Source: Emergomyces orientalis (lineage: Eukaryota; Ascomycota; Eurotiomycetes; Onygenales; Ajellomycetaceae). Taken from it: a stretch of 64,000 bases of DNA. Below are positions 23,092 through 34,794 of the stretch, in pieces. Under the pieces are notes generated by a model. The model was not told the DNA's origin and ran no database searches. It was given only the letters and a program-made list of their open reading frames with translations. The number at the start of each line of letters is the position of its first letter. Within the stretch, counting starts at the first letter, position 1. Both the position numbers and the translations under genes were made by a program. The stretch is taken from positions 806,001 through 870,000 of the forward strand of contig MOWL01000068.1 in assembly GCA_002110485.1 (NCBI GenBank), written 5' to 3'.

Positions 23092-23824
23092 TATTTGGAT
23101 TTTTTATCTCTTGTCCCTTTTTTGGTTCTTCCTTTCGCAGGAATGCATTATTAATTTTCATTTTTTTTGTTTTAATTTTGAATACTCGCTGCATTTCTTT
23201 TATTTTGAATCCGACCTTCTTGTATCACAAATCCGGAGTTCTGGTTTTATCTTTCTTTTTTTATCTTCTGTTCTTTTTTCCATTGCCGCTTCCCTTCTTT
23301 TCCTCAGGGCTCGATTACAGTTTACCCGCTTTCGTTCTGTATTCCCCCCCGGGCCCTATTGCCCTGCTTCATTTTATTTCATGAGAGGGGATTTGTGATT
23401 TCCCGATTATGCTTTACGCCAACCGTGAGACATCCAAATTGTCCCATTGTCTATTATTTATTATGTCACATCTACATATAAAAAATAGACCGATATACCC
23501 TAGACTGCCCTGCTCCCCACCCTTTTGTATAACTTCAATATATAAGAATCACAATCATTCCTCCCCCTTTTTCCTCAGTCCTTGCTGCTCGTTGGCCTGG
23601 GCCTGTTTCGTGATATAATCACGTGATATAACATTTTCGGGCCGAGATCGGAGAAATGATAACTAAGCATCATTGCTAGCCGGGAATATCTATCCCCTCC
23701 ATTTTACAGGAGTATAACATACTATCAATCTTCCGTTAGTTCATATCTCCGGCATCTCAGATCAAACTCATCTATTCGCTTTATATAATTATCGTGTTAT
23801 TTCCTTTGAAAATTTCAACACACA
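23092..23824. other. Intergenic between cis-prenyltransferase and LYS9
   Basis: T-rich 3' flank of the upstream gene, then the LYS9 promoter, which includes the palindrome described separately. No gene seen. Confidence 0.65.
23619..23626. promoter_or_regulatory. TCACGTGA palindrome upstream of LYS9
   Basis: An 8-bp palindrome containing the CACGTG E-box lies about 200 bp before the LYS9 ATG. Cbf1-type or other bHLH factors bind such sites in fungi, so its use here is plausible but unproven. Confidence 0.35.
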
Positions 23825-25849
23825 ATGCCGCAGCCAATTGAAGGTCGCAAGGTGCTCCTGTAAGTCACCCTCTATTCATTCCTAACATGAGATATCTTCA
23901 CCCCGCACTCACCGGCCCCCACCTTATGACAATTTTTTCGGCCTTCTTTTTCCTTTCAGCAATTGCAAGACCGCAGTTGAATATTATGATCCAGGACTGA
24001 TTATCTATTGGTATTATATAGGCTGGGAAGTGGTTTCGGTTCGTTTTACCCGTGCTGGTGTCTAGCTATCTCGTAGCCCGAGTGACACAGCTCGCCAATA
24101 TCATTTAAATACCATCGCTGACGGCCTCTCTTCTTGATAATGGATAGTTACGAAGCCGACTGTTGAGGTCTTAAGCAATGCGGGTATAGAGGTTACAGTT
24201 GGTATGTAATGATTTTCCTGTCGTAATGCCAACTCGCGTAGCGGAGAAGGGAAATTACATTCGACATTTGAAGTGAAAACCATTGTGCGCACCATATAGG
24301 TAACATACTCAGCTAATGAATCTACACAATGATAGCGTGCCGCACACTTGAGAGCGCCAAAAAACTTGGCCAGGGCTTCAAGAACACAAAAGCCATTTCG
24401 CTCGATGTCAATGACAGCGCTGCGCTCGATGCTGAGCTGTCCAAAGTTGACCTTGTCATCTCCCTTATCCCTTACACCTACCATGCCACGGTCATCAAGG
24501 GCGCGATCCGCACCAAGAAGAATGTCGTCACTACATCATATGTGTCGCCTGCTATGATGGAGCTTGAGAAGGAGGCCAAAGATGCTGGTATCACAGTTAT
24601 GAATGAAATTGGTCTTGACCCTGTAGGTTTCATTTAAGAGTAGTGTTGGGACGATGAATTGTTGGATTATGTTGTTGGCTGATATACCTTTTTGTCCGGT
24701 TGCGTTGCATTAGGGTATTGATCACCTTTATGCTGTCAAGACTATTTCCGAGGTAATTCAATCTACTCGCCATGCAATTAGATATATTTGGCTTTCCTAA
24801 CAAAGATTTTGATATAGGTTCATGAGGCCGGCGGAAAGATAACCTCCTTCCTCTCCTACTGCGGTGGACTTCCTGCCCCAGAATGTTCTAACAACCCACT
24901 GGGCTACAAATTTTCCTGGTCAAGCCGAGGTGTCCTTCTCGCTCTTCGAAATGATGCGAAGTACTACAAGGACGGCCAGGTGGAGGCTGTTTCAGGGCCA
25001 GAGCTCATGGGGACAGCCAAACCATACTTTATCTACCCTGGTTTTGCTTTCGTCGCCTATCCAAATCGAGATTCAACCGCATACAAGGAACGGTATCATA
25101 TTCCAGAAGCTCAGACCGTCATCCGCGGCACGCTCAGATACCAGGGTTTCCCCGAAATGATCCGCACACTCGTCGACACGGGCTTTCTTAGCGACGAAGG
25201 GAAGGATTTCCTCAACTCCCCCATTCCCTGGAAAGAAGCCACCCAGCAAATTCTCGGCGCCACTTCCTCTAGCGAAAAGGATCTCGAGTGGGCCATCTCG
25301 TCGCGCACTAAGTTTCCTACCACTGAAGAGAAATATCGTATCCTTTCTGGTCTCCGCTGGATCGGGCTTTTCTCTGACGAGAAGATTAACCCCCGTGGCA
25401 ACCCCTTGGATACCCTGTGCGCAACCTTAGAGGCGAAGATGCAGTACGAAGCTGAGGAGCGTGATATGGTTATGCTCCAGCACAGGTTTGAGATCGAGCA
25501 CAAGGATGGGTCTAAGGAAACGAGGACTAGCACTTTGTGCGACTACGGCGATCCCAAGGGTTATTCGTCCATGGCGAGATTGGTTGGTGTCCCGTGCGGT
25601 GTCGCTGTTAAGCAGGTCCTTGATGGCACTATCAGTGAGAAGGTACGTGGGATTCTTTTCGTCTTTCTTTGGATTTTTCAATCCGAAATTTACTCCTTCG
25701 ACCATTTTCGTTAAGTTTGTGACTGACGTTGCTAATCATATATAACTTTTCAGGGCATTTTGGCACCAATGAGTATGGACATTTGCGCCCCTCTGATCAA
25801 AACCCTCAAGGAGGAATACGGCATTGAGATGATCGAAAAGACTGTTTAA
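23825..25849 (+). CDS. LYS9: Saccharopine dehydrogenase (NADP+, L-glutamate-forming), 7 exons
   Basis: Exons are 23825-23859, 24022-24038 (17 nt), 24148-24201, 24336-24622, 24714-24752, 24818-25642 and 25754-25849, giving 450 aa (yeast Lys9 is 446). All phases join. The Rossmann loop LLLGSGFVTKP is split over the first three exons. It is followed by VTVACRTLESAKKL, DLVISLIPYTYHATVIKGAI, VTTSYVSPAMMELEKEAKDAGITVMNEIGLDPGIDHLYAVKTI and SYCGGLPAPECSNNPLGYKFSWSSRGVLLA, all family hallmarks. The C-terminal domain ends GILAPMSMDICAPLIKTLK. The enzyme condenses alpha-aminoadipate semialdehyde with glutamate to saccharopine, the next-to-last step of fungal lysine synthesis. The first exon and intron 1 (162 bp) precede the tiny 17-nt exon, which automatic gene finders could miss. 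Confidence 0.93.
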
Positions 25850-26433
25850 AACAAAGAGAGGTTATAAAAGGGGAATCGCGTTCCTTTTTCTTTCCACTAT
25901 CACGTCAAGAGAGGAAACTAAAATCTTAGAAAGATGGGGAGCATATCAAAAAAGTTTACAAAAATACCAGCCGTTGATTTTACTTCTTACTATTTCTTCG
26001 GTGCCGTGTTTTCGCATTTCGTGGCATATGACAAATTGTATTTCATGACGTATGAGAATCCAGTTTAAGGGTTTAGTAGAAATATGATATGCAAGGTATT
26101 TGTTTCTGAATAGTTTTTAAGTTGAGATGTGCGCTAGAAACCATGTCCAGCCTTCCGTGGCGGCATCCGTACTTGTATGCATTTTGGTACGCAGGGGGAC
26201 AGATATCTCGGGTACGTAGGGTATGTGAATGGCTATGGGTAGCTATGAAGCTGAAGAGTGGGCTGTAGATATTAGTGCCTCGTGTGAATACTTAAAAGAG
26301 AGTGGACAAACCCAAAAATTTCAAAATTGTGTATCTGACGGATCAATTTATACAATTTACATTGAAAGAAATCAATCAATTGCACATCCACACAGAAATT
26401 TCCGCTGAAGAACCTGCCTATGACAGATCGTGA
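25850..26433. other. Intergenic between LYS9 and cupin gene
   Basis: LYS9 3' flank. An upstream coding exon for the cupin gene may be hidden near 26420, but I could not join one in frame. Confidence 0.5.
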
Positions 26434-26970
26434 GAAACTCCCTCCTCGTCTTTCGTCATTGACCCGTTTGCCTTTCACATCTCGGCCCTCCCTACTCCTT
26501 TTCCAACTGCTTTTTACGCTTCCCCTGAACAAAAATTGTTCTGTCTAACAAAGAAGTCAACAAACAGCCGACCCCTCGCCCTCATCCAACCACTATACCA
26601 CCATAAACTCGCCAATGCTCCTGGAAAGTCAATTATTGGTCTGATGGTCAAATTCCCACCCAACGGCGCTTCACCACCACATCGGCGCGGTGGCGCTTCC
26701 GTCTCCGCATACCTTATCCAAGGCACGGTGTTGAATAAAATGAATGGCGAGCCTATGCGTGTCATCGAACAAGGGGGCACGTGGCTAGAAAAGCCCGGTT
26801 GCCATCATAATATTAGCGCCAATGTGAGCGCGACGGAACCAGCTACCCTACTGGCGACTTTCGTGATAGAGACGGAAAAGGTAGAGAGGGAAGGGCCAGC
26901 AGCGCTTGTGCAGGTTGACGAGGAGTATAAAGATATGGTATTTCCGGAAGCCCAGGGAGGTGTGCTTTGA
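26434..26970 (+). CDS. Small cupin-domain protein, 5' end unresolved
   Basis: The frame is open from 26434 to the TGA ending at 26970, but it has no ATG before 26644, which lies inside the conserved region (GLMVKFPP). The first exon is therefore probably missing from this model. The barrel shows SIIGLMVKFPPNGASPPHRRGGASVSAYLIQGTVLNKMNGEP.. and then GGTWLEKPGCHHNISANVS.., a typical layout for small fungal cupins of 140-170 aa. In most relatives the first metal motif reads HRHGGA; here it is HRRGGA, so one expected His ligand is Arg, while the other (CHH) is present. Such proteins are often annotated as RmlC-like cupins and their substrates are unknown. It lies between LYS9 and the GMC oxidase gene, on +. 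Confidence 0.72.
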   Translation, partial: ETPSSSFVIDPFAFHISALPTPFPTAFYASPEQKLFCLTKKSTNSRPLALIQPLYHHKLANAPGKSIIGLMVKFPPNGASPPHRRGGASVSAYLIQGTVLNKMNGEPMRVIEQGGTWLEKPGCHHNISANVSATEPATLLATFVIETEKVEREGPAALVQVDEEYKDMVFPEAQGGVL

Positions 26971-28094
26971 TTTCTGTAAATTGGTCAAAAATCATAGTTT
27001 GCTGGAGTCACTGTATTGAAGTGTGATAATTTGGCGATGCGATTTAGATCAGATACTAGTACGCAGAAGCACATGGAATATCTTGAAACGTGCTTGATTT
27101 ACATAGTTCTGTTTCATCAACAGATAGGGCAATTACAAATTTGATCTCGTCATTTTGTACACTATCTATATACTCCGTATTCCCAATAATTTTGTCTTGG
27201 GGGCGGCATTCGACTACCTCGACCTTACCATGGTACAGAAGTTCGGGAAATCGGGAACCGATCGGGGGCTCCACCGTTCCCGCCAAGCTTAATCGCCCTA
27301 ATCCCACCACTCGTCCCGAACAACAATGACAGGGGAAACGGCCAACTTTCACGACACCTAGCTGGGACGATCTCCTGCTCCTGTCTTTCATCGCCAGTGT
27401 CCTACGTCATGATTCAGATAATACTAATTTACCTGTGCAGGTTGTCTTTCCTTTGTGAATACCTAATCTGGAAACTGCCAGGTAACTGAATACCTGATTC
27501 CTTTCAACGCTGTCAGCACCACATATCCTTGATCTTCGAGGTTCGAGGTTCCCCAGCTTCTAAACAGGGGTTGGCTGTGTCCGGCTTGATGAGGCACACA
27601 AAGCTGTGTATGTGTCGAATACAACCTTGCTTCGAGCATTATTAGTTTAAGATGTCAGCCTTCAGATGCCAGATCAGCGTGTTCCCAAAACCTGAAAAAT
27701 TCCGTCCTTGAACTTCAGGTGCTGCTGCGCAGCCAGCGCACTAGCTGAGAAAAATGGAGCTGCTGAAAAAGTGGTTGTCAACTGTCTCGCATTCTGATTC
27801 GCCGGGAAATATCAGAAACGATGTCATGACAAGAAACATTATGTCATTTATGAATGGGGTCGGGAGGGGAGGAGGGATATGTTTTTCTTCTGACTGAAAC
27901 AAACGTTCGCGACTTTGTGTCATCTGCCGAGCATGAATGCGATTTGGTATTCAGGAAATATATATGCAACGTGTTCAGGATCGAGAAATTTGAATATATA
28001 TGTCTCGCCGTCCTGAAAAATTGCTTGTGGCAATCGTCATATCCTGAAGCTGTCAAGTATATTCGGTGGCTTAGGTATTGTACTACAACACATT
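26971..28094. other. Intergenic upstream of the GMC oxidoreductase gene
   Basis: No recognised gene. A minus-strand frame at 27056-27391 has no family match. Confidence 0.5.
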
Positions 28095-30386
28095 ATGCAT
28101 TATTTTGTATCAGCACAGGTATCAACCTGGGTGGTCATATTGAGTCTCTTCTTAATCAATGTGGTTGATGGCATTCCTGTCAAAACGACCCCAAATATCG
28201 ACGACGAGTATGACTTTATAATTTGTGGGGGTACGACATGTTTTAACCTTCTGTTGACTATATTTTCCCAGCTCATCGTCTCTCTAGGTGGCACTGTTGG
28301 CCTCGTCTTAGCCAACAGGTTGTCCGAATCCGGCAGGAATAAAATCCTTGTTCTCGAAGCAGGACCGAAACCTACAGTTGTAGCAGCTTATGAACCTGCT
28401 GGTGGCAATCAGTTCCTCGGCGGTATGCAGGGGTTCTCTTGGGTTTTGGCATGAGAGTCTGCTAAGCGCTGTTATAGGAACTGCGATTGACTGGAGCTTT
28501 CACACTGTTCCTCAGGAATATCTAGACGGGCGTGTCCTACCATACCATCGTAGGCCCACTACAGCTTCCCGCAGATATAGTGTTAATGGGTATAGATACC
28601 GTCAATTATTCCTTTGCTAATATGAAATATAGGCGGAAGATGCTTGGGTGGTAGTAGTGTGACAAACGGCTTATTCTATGGTCGCGGCAGTGCCAGCGTA
28701 TATGACAAGTGGGTAGAGCTTGGTAACCCTGGTTGGGGCTGGGATGATGTATATCCATTATTTGTGAAGGTAAGGGACACTGATTATTTTCAAAACCTCA
28801 GCTAACATTCTGTACAGAGTACACGTTTTAATCCGCCGGACCCTGACTCCGAATTTGACCTAAGTTACAAAACATGGGATTCCAGTGCATATGGCGATGG
28901 CCCTCTAGATATTGGTTTCCAGGGTTATGTTCCCCAGTCGTCAAATGCATTCATACAAGCTTGTGAAGCTGCTAATATACCTATCGTCAATGAATTAAAT
29001 TCGGGAAATAACACTGGTGTCAAGCAAGGTACTGGTTGTCTTGACAAGACCTACCGACGAAGCTCTAGTTATGATGCTTTCTATGGACAAGCGACTGGTC
29101 GTCCAAATTTGGTGGTTTTGCACCACGCTCCTGTCTCCGAGATCATTACGAAAAAAACAAAAGACTCTATAGCGGCGACTGGAGTAGTTTTTACTGATCA
29201 GTCGACTGGTCGATCACGGAGTGTCAAAGCTAAGAAAGAGGTCATTTTAAGCTTGGGTGCATTCCAGACCCCTCAACTTCTTATGGTTTCAGTATGATTC
29301 CCCACATCAAGAATTTTGATTTGCTGTTTACTCACTACTACTCAGGGAATTGGACCTGCTTCAGAGTTGGACAAGTTTGGTATAGATCATGTTTTGATTA
29401 ACGAGAATATTGGCCGGAAGTAAGTGGCTCCCGTGACCCCACTCAGGGAGACCGCATATGCCAACGCCCTTTTTAGCTTAGACGATCACTCCGTCTTCAG
29501 TATCATGGCTACTGTTCACCCCAACGCCTCAACTAGCCAGATGTTTGCTTCTGCTAGTAATATTCAAGCCGCTCAGTCTGAGTTTTACAACAACCTTACT
29601 GGCCCATATACAGCACCTTCAGGCATAACCAACGGGTTCCAGATGCTCTCGGATGACGAACTGGAGTCCATTGGTGCACATGAGATTATTGCCCAAGGCC
29701 TCACGAATCGATCTCACATTGAGTACCTCTACGAATCGATGTGGTATCCTGGGGGCCCAACCCCATATTATATTCCAGATAAAGATATATCATACATCTC
29801 CCTCACGGCATCGAATCTTGTGGCCGCATCTCGAGGAAATATAACTCTTAGGTCAAACTCAATGAGCGATGCGCCCAATATTAACCCGAATGTAAGCAAG
29901 AACCTTTCTTATTCGTATTGTCTAACTTACAAGCCATTGAACTCTCCCGCATCATTTTTCAAACACGTTAACCCATCGAATCGATAGTACTACTCCCACC
30001 CTGTGGACCGCATCCTAGGAATCCAGGCATTCAAGTATCTGCGGAAAATTCTCGCGCACCCAGCATTTGATAGTTTCACTGTAGGCCCATTCCACGGAGA
30101 GGTTAGCCCTGGCCCCTCCATCAGAAATGACGACGATGACGCGATATTTGAATACATCAAAGCAAATACCATCCCAAATTGGCATGTTTCGGCAACAACG
30201 CAAATGCGGCCATTAGAGGACGGTGGAGTTGTAGACCCGAGGTTGAAGGTTTACGGGATCCAAAACCTCCGGGTGGCAGATTCTGGTATCATTCCGTTAC
30301 TCCCCGATGTAAACATTCAGGGGCCAGTTTTCATGATTGGGGAGAAAGCGGCAGAGATGATCAGAGAGGATTGGGGAGATATTTGA
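28095..30386 (+). CDS. Secreted GMC-family FAD oxidoreductase, 8 exons
   Basis: Exons are 28095-28230, 28288-28422, 28478-28549, 28633-28769, 28818-29291, 29346-29419, 29477-29891 and 29988-30386, giving 613 aa. A hydrophobic leader (STWVVILSLFLINVVDG) looks like a signal peptide. The FAD-binding motif CGGGTVGLVLANRLSE and the acidic VLVLEAGP follow. Then come GRCLGGSSVTNGLFYGRG (GMC signature 1) and GAFQTPQLLMVSGIGPASEL (signature 2). NIGRNLDDHSVF is assembled across the 57-bp intron 6. The C-terminus has NWHVSATTQM (His547) and LLPDVNIQGP (Asn590), the expected catalytic His/Asn pair. Members oxidise alcohols, sugars or aryl alcohols, or act in secondary metabolism; which applies here is not evident. 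An in-frame TAA just after GRK lies inside the predicted intron 6, so the gene is intact. It converges with the MDR gene at 30707. Confidence 0.88.
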
Positions 30387-30706
30387 TTTTAATGGCTTTC
30401 CCTCCAGCATATCTGTTATTTTTCATGCACTTTCCCAACCTGGTTCTCTAAATTAACATGAACCACTTACTATTGAACCGGGGTTGGTAGTTACTTATAA
30501 TGCCTTTTATTCAGATACTTCGACGGACTGGTGGCGATGGATAAAATATTAAAAGCAAATGAGGAACTTCAGAGTACATGAAACAAGCTAAGATATTCAA
30601 ATAATTTGAACCCCCTTTCTCTGTCCACCCGAGATCTCTGGTTGCTGATCTGTAATAATCAACCCTATAACTATTGTGCTTCACAGATACCAGCCTGGAG
30701 AACCAT
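30387..30706. other. Short 3'-3' intergenic spacer
   Basis: Spacer between the convergent GMC and MDR genes; no feature seen. Confidence 0.6.
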
Positions 30707-31699
30707 TCATTCATGCAAGCTGAGGACAACTTTACCTCTTGCCCGCCTAGTATCAACTTTTGCAAATGCTTGTTCAAATTCCTCAAGCGCAAATGTGCTA
30801 TCAAGCACTCCGTGGCACTTCCCTTGCAATACCAGTTCCGTTATCTTAGCCAATTGCCCACCGTTCGGTTCCATGATAAAGAAGAAGTTCTTCACATCTT
30901 TAGATGTGCAATTATCTGGTTTCTTCTCCTCAGGCGGCTGCACAATGCTAATCAGCATTCCCCCATCTTTAACACATCCCCAAGCATCCTTCAATGTCTC
31001 ATTACCGAAGCAATCAATCACCAAATCCACTTTTCTATCGTCATCCGCAGCAGCCCAAGCAGTCATGGTCGTCGTTTTGTAATCAACCACCTCATCCGCT
31101 CCCAGGCCGCGGACGAATTGTTCACTCTCAGATCCGCAGGATGCAGAGACATGGAGGCCTGCAATCTTGGCAAGCTGGACGAGCCACAATCCAACACCTC
31201 CTGATGCGGCTGTAATGAAGATCCTCTTCCCTTTGTTTGAGGCATTTTCAGGCCCACCTAGCCCGCCCTGAACGAACAAAGCTTGCCATGCTGTAAGTGC
31301 TGACAACGGGATCGTTGCTGATTCCGCCCAGCTTAGATTGCTCGGTCTACGTGCAAGCTCAGATGTCACCGCAATGGTGTAGTCACGAGCGCAACCTGGC
31401 CGAACATAATTTGTGCGGGCGTAAACTTGATCTCCAGCTGCAAATGGGGAGGCCGCTGGTGCAATGACGACAGTTCCGGCGAGGTCGTAACCAGGGATTA
31501 TCTCCTTCTTGCCTGGTATCGGAAATAATTTTGGCCAACGGAGCTCTCCAGCACAAAGGGCCGTTGCATGGACACGGATAAGATGCTCATCAGAGTTTGG
31601 CTTGGGTTCGGGAATAGGCCGGTTTATGAGAGTTAGGGTATCTTTCTCCAGATCTTGCCAGAGAGATCTAACGGTAGATTCGGATAACTGATTTGCCAT
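30707..31699 (-). CDS. MDR-type NAD(P)H oxidoreductase (quinone oxidoreductase / zinc-independent alcohol dehydrogenase-like), single exon
   Basis: 330 aa in one exon, starting at ATG 31699. The catalytic GroES-like domain holds HATALCAGELRWPKLFPIPGKKEIIPGYDLAGTV. The nucleotide-binding half holds the AASGGVG dinucleotide loop at residues 164-170, followed by LWLVQLAKIAGLHVSASCGSESE and LGADEVVDYKT. The last helices run to LEEFEQAFAKVDTRRARGKVVLSL. It lacks the Cys-rich structural zinc loop of classical alcohol dehydrogenases. It fits the fungal quinone-oxidoreductase or RTN4IP1-like branch, which reduces carbonyls or activated C=C bonds using NADPH. No signal peptide is seen. It sits between a GMC oxidase and a Zn2Cys6 regulator, a mix common in small metabolic clusters. 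The substrate is unknown. Confidence 0.88.
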   Translation of the reverse strand: MANQLSESTVRSLWQDLEKDTLTLINRPIPEPKPNSDEHLIRVHATALCAGELRWPKLFPIPGKKEIIPGYDLAGTVVIAPAASPFAAGDQVYARTNYVRPGCARDYTIAVTSELARRPSNLSWAESATIPLSALTAWQALFVQGGLGGPENASNKGKRIFITAASGGVGLWLVQLAKIAGLHVSASCGSESEQFVRGLGADEVVDYKTTTMTAWAAADDDRKVDLVIDCFGNETLKDAWGCVKDGGMLISIVQPPEEKKPDNCTSKDVKNFFFIMEPNGGQLAKITELVLQGKCHGVLDSTFALEEFEQAFAKVDTRRARGKVVLSLHE

Positions 31700-32748
31700 G
31701 GTATGGTATCGGGCGATTGTGAATGTAGGGTAGGCCGCTGTACTCGGGACTTGACTCAGAACGCTTTTATTTTGGGTGCGAGGTAGTCTGGCTTTGGAAT
31801 ATGGTGAGGGTGGTCAGCATATGTAGAAATGTTTGGCGGGCAGCTCGTGTTTGAAAAACTTCACTGCCACCGGTATCCTATGGGCGAATGGACCGGCTCT
31901 AGCATACATAGGATTATTTTACGAAAGCCAAATCTTATTTTCGGATCGTGAGTGGGCGAGAATAATAATAAACTGTTAACATTTTCTAGAGGGGCAAGGG
32001 TTATTAAATAGAAGCCGAGAGCTCACTTTCGTACGGAAATCTCACTCATCGTTAAACCCAATAATCGAAATGTTCAGCCATTCAATTCTAGAACATATAA
32101 GAGCGGCAAAAACCGAGTGAACCCCGTAGGTTCTAAGTTCAACACGGTGCAGGGGCATTGACAATCCCTGTCCATTGTTGCCCATTCCCTGCGTTTTAAA
32201 CTACTCGCTGGTTCCAAATGCTCAGGTGCGGACGAGAGAGCCCTATGCTCGGAATATTCACTAACATAAAGATAATGTATGAGAACGAAAGCCGCCTGAA
32301 TAAAATAGATTTTTCGATATTGAGCTTGATGAGCATATAACTGAACTGGATTCGTCCCGCGGGTAGTATGGATCGGGTAGCGGGTAACGTGACGCCAGTA
32401 CCTGAACTTTAAAAGTCGGGCGTGGCGTCGCCGATCCCCCAGGCCTGCAGATGCCGCTTCAGGGAACCAAGGAGGTCGAAGCTCTTGCTGGTATTTGGTC
32501 TGGATATTTTGTACAATATCCGATGGTTAGAAAAATTATATATTATTAGATAGCTGACTACCAATCTCCGCAATATGCTGCGGAGCTAGGATATTTTGAG
32601 AATAAAGAACAGTTCAATGAAAGGAGCTTAGGATACATACTAATCATTTGCCAAAATGGGATTAAAAGGTGGGAATCATTATCAGCAATAGGGTGTACGT
32701 CCAACGGAAGAACTGAATCCTACAGAGACCGTGTCCTCCTACCAACTT
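31700..32748. other. Intergenic, about 1 kb, no gene
   Basis: Promoter side of the MDR gene and 3' flank of the Zn2Cys6 gene. AT-rich, with no convincing open frame. Confidence 0.6.
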
Positions 32749-34794
32749 TCACGTTTGCCCAGGTGCGTTATCAGAAGGAGGCACCGGAGATGCAAAACAA
32801 GAATCACCAAAGGTTGTAGTCGAAAACGACTCATCTACCATCATCGAATTACTGGTGTGATTTTTAAACTCGCCAGCGTCAGCTATCAAATCAGAAATAG
32901 CTTGAGAATCCAACTTTTGTAGAGCAAACACCTCCCGAGCAATCAATTTTACTTCATCAAGCGTTTTGCGCCCCAATGGCCAAATTTTTTCGTGTGCTTT
33001 TAGAGCACCAATGTTGACTCGAATTCGCTCCTTGATTGCGCGGCTTGCGCCGATGTTAGTGTCAAAAATGCATGCGGATAGCTGCGCCATTGCTGAGAGA
33101 GCCACCATGCATATTATGAATTGGGATTGCTTCACTAGGGGGGTCGGGAGGGCTAATAGACTGGAGATCTTTTCGGCGGCAGTTAACACCTTTACTGTAT
33201 GCAATTGGTATGCTTCTTGGGCAGCGTGTGTGAGACGCTTTGGAGGTGGGGGAGGAGCGCATTTGGAAATGTTTTCTGCGTTGTTATATAGAAGCGTTGA
33301 GCGAGGGCGGTGAAGATAGATGGTTGTGCTGAGAACGGTTAGTTGCCGAAACATAACACTTGTTTATCTGGTTTTTTTATTTTTTTATTTTTTTGGTGCA
33401 AAATAGGAGAATATTCGAGAATCAAACTCAATATTACTCACGTCTGGATTAACATATGAGCTAGAAATAGCATCGGATCCACGGTTCCTTGCCTCGTCAC
33501 TAATTCTCTTTTGATATCTGGGAGATGGAACGACCATGCTACCAAACCCGAATCTGCGTAGTCGACTTCTGGGTCGACAGGACTGCCATCATCTGAGCCA
33601 ATAGTTAAGGCAGTTCCCAGAATGCGTGAAGCGTCGATTAGATACGCAAATGATGAGAACACTATATCAACGGCATCAAATTCCCGGTCATCAAACTCAA
33701 GTAGAGTTCTCGGTTTGGGGATGTTCTGTCAAATGGATTAGCTCGCTATCCTGTTAAATCACCCCTAACATGGATATCCGTGACCCACTTACCCCCGAAT
33801 GGAAATCTTCCTCCTCACAAGGCAGCTCAACGTCACTATTGATGCTCCATAGTGCGAACCCGGGCGCATGCCGAGTTCCTGCGTACAATGAATCAACAAC
33901 GTAGAGTAGCCACCAAGTCCTTCTCCAGCTCTCCTCTAGAACAGGGTTCCCCTCTCCATGCTGGTAGGCGAACTGCCCAGAATGCATTCCAATCTCTAAG
34001 GCCAAGCTGCTAGCGACATCCAATATTTCCCGCGCGCGCAACTTCTCATTATTCCAATGCATAGCGATGGAATATAACATTAAGGCTTGTACGGAGAATC
34101 CATTTTTTGGCAGTTGTGAACAAAACAAGATATTTTCTGACAGGCTTTTAAAGGACTCCGGAAACGGACAATGGTCGCATAACGAGCCAATGTATCTCAT
34201 GACCACAGCCACAGCTTCGAGTGATTCCGCATCAACCTCCAATCGAGCTATAAAGTGCTGTTTCGGGAGGACCATTGGGTGTGGCTCATGGAAGAAAGAG
34301 TAGTAACCATCAAAAGGTCGGTCCAGGTGCGTGGAGCATACTGATGTTGGGCTCCCAAAATTTGTTCCTGCTTCAGTCATTCCAGCACTGTCCGAGTCGT
34401 CCTTTGCGATATTGGTTTGCACCCCGGAAGACAAATGGTTGGATTCTGGTGATTTAAGTGGAGACTCTGTGGACCGGCCCCGGGAATCGCTAGAGACAAT
34501 TTTATTGTGTCCACCTCTTCGAGACTGCATATATTTGCATTGTCTGCCATCGAATTTGCAACGCGAACAACTTGGTACACCGGAGTCGCACTTCACATGT
34601 CTGTTGCGACACGGAAGACAAGCCAGGGAAACTCGTTGTCGAGTTCTATACCCCGTTTCAGGTACATTTCCTGGTAATGGTACTCCATTGGCGCCTTTCT
34701 GTGTCATGAAGGTTGGTGGCGACAAGAGCCATTCCGCAGATCTAAACAACGTCTGGCTGGAATCCAGCAGTGGTAAAGAGTCTGAGAATGACAT
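32749..34794 (-). CDS. Zn2Cys6 (fungal binuclear cluster) transcription factor, 3 exons
   Basis: Exons are 33793-34794, 33442-33725 and 32749-33358, giving 631 aa; introns are 67 and 83 bp. The zinc cluster reads C-x2-C-x6-C-x6-C-x2-C-x6-C with Cys59, 62, 69, 76, 79 and 86 (LACLPCRNRHVKCDSG.. and ..SCSRCKFDGRQC), followed by a basic linker (SRRGGHNK). The middle region has the fungal-specific transcription-factor domain: MRYIGSLCDHCPF, ALMLYSIAMHWNNEKLRAREILDVASSLALEIGMHS and EESWRRTWWLLYVVDSLYAGTRHAP. The C-terminal third is helical, ending in an acidic, Ser-rich tail. Its target genes are not known. It lies on the same strand as, and just downstream of, a glucoamylase gene, and near two oxidoreductase genes; local control of these is a reasonable but untested idea. 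Confidence 0.9.

Noticed and set aside
29397..29480. Apparent in-frame stop (GRK then TAA) in the GMC gene, first read as a pseudogene
   Set aside because: A 57-bp intron from GTAAGT to TTTTTAG removes the stop and restores the conserved GRNLDDH motif in phase.
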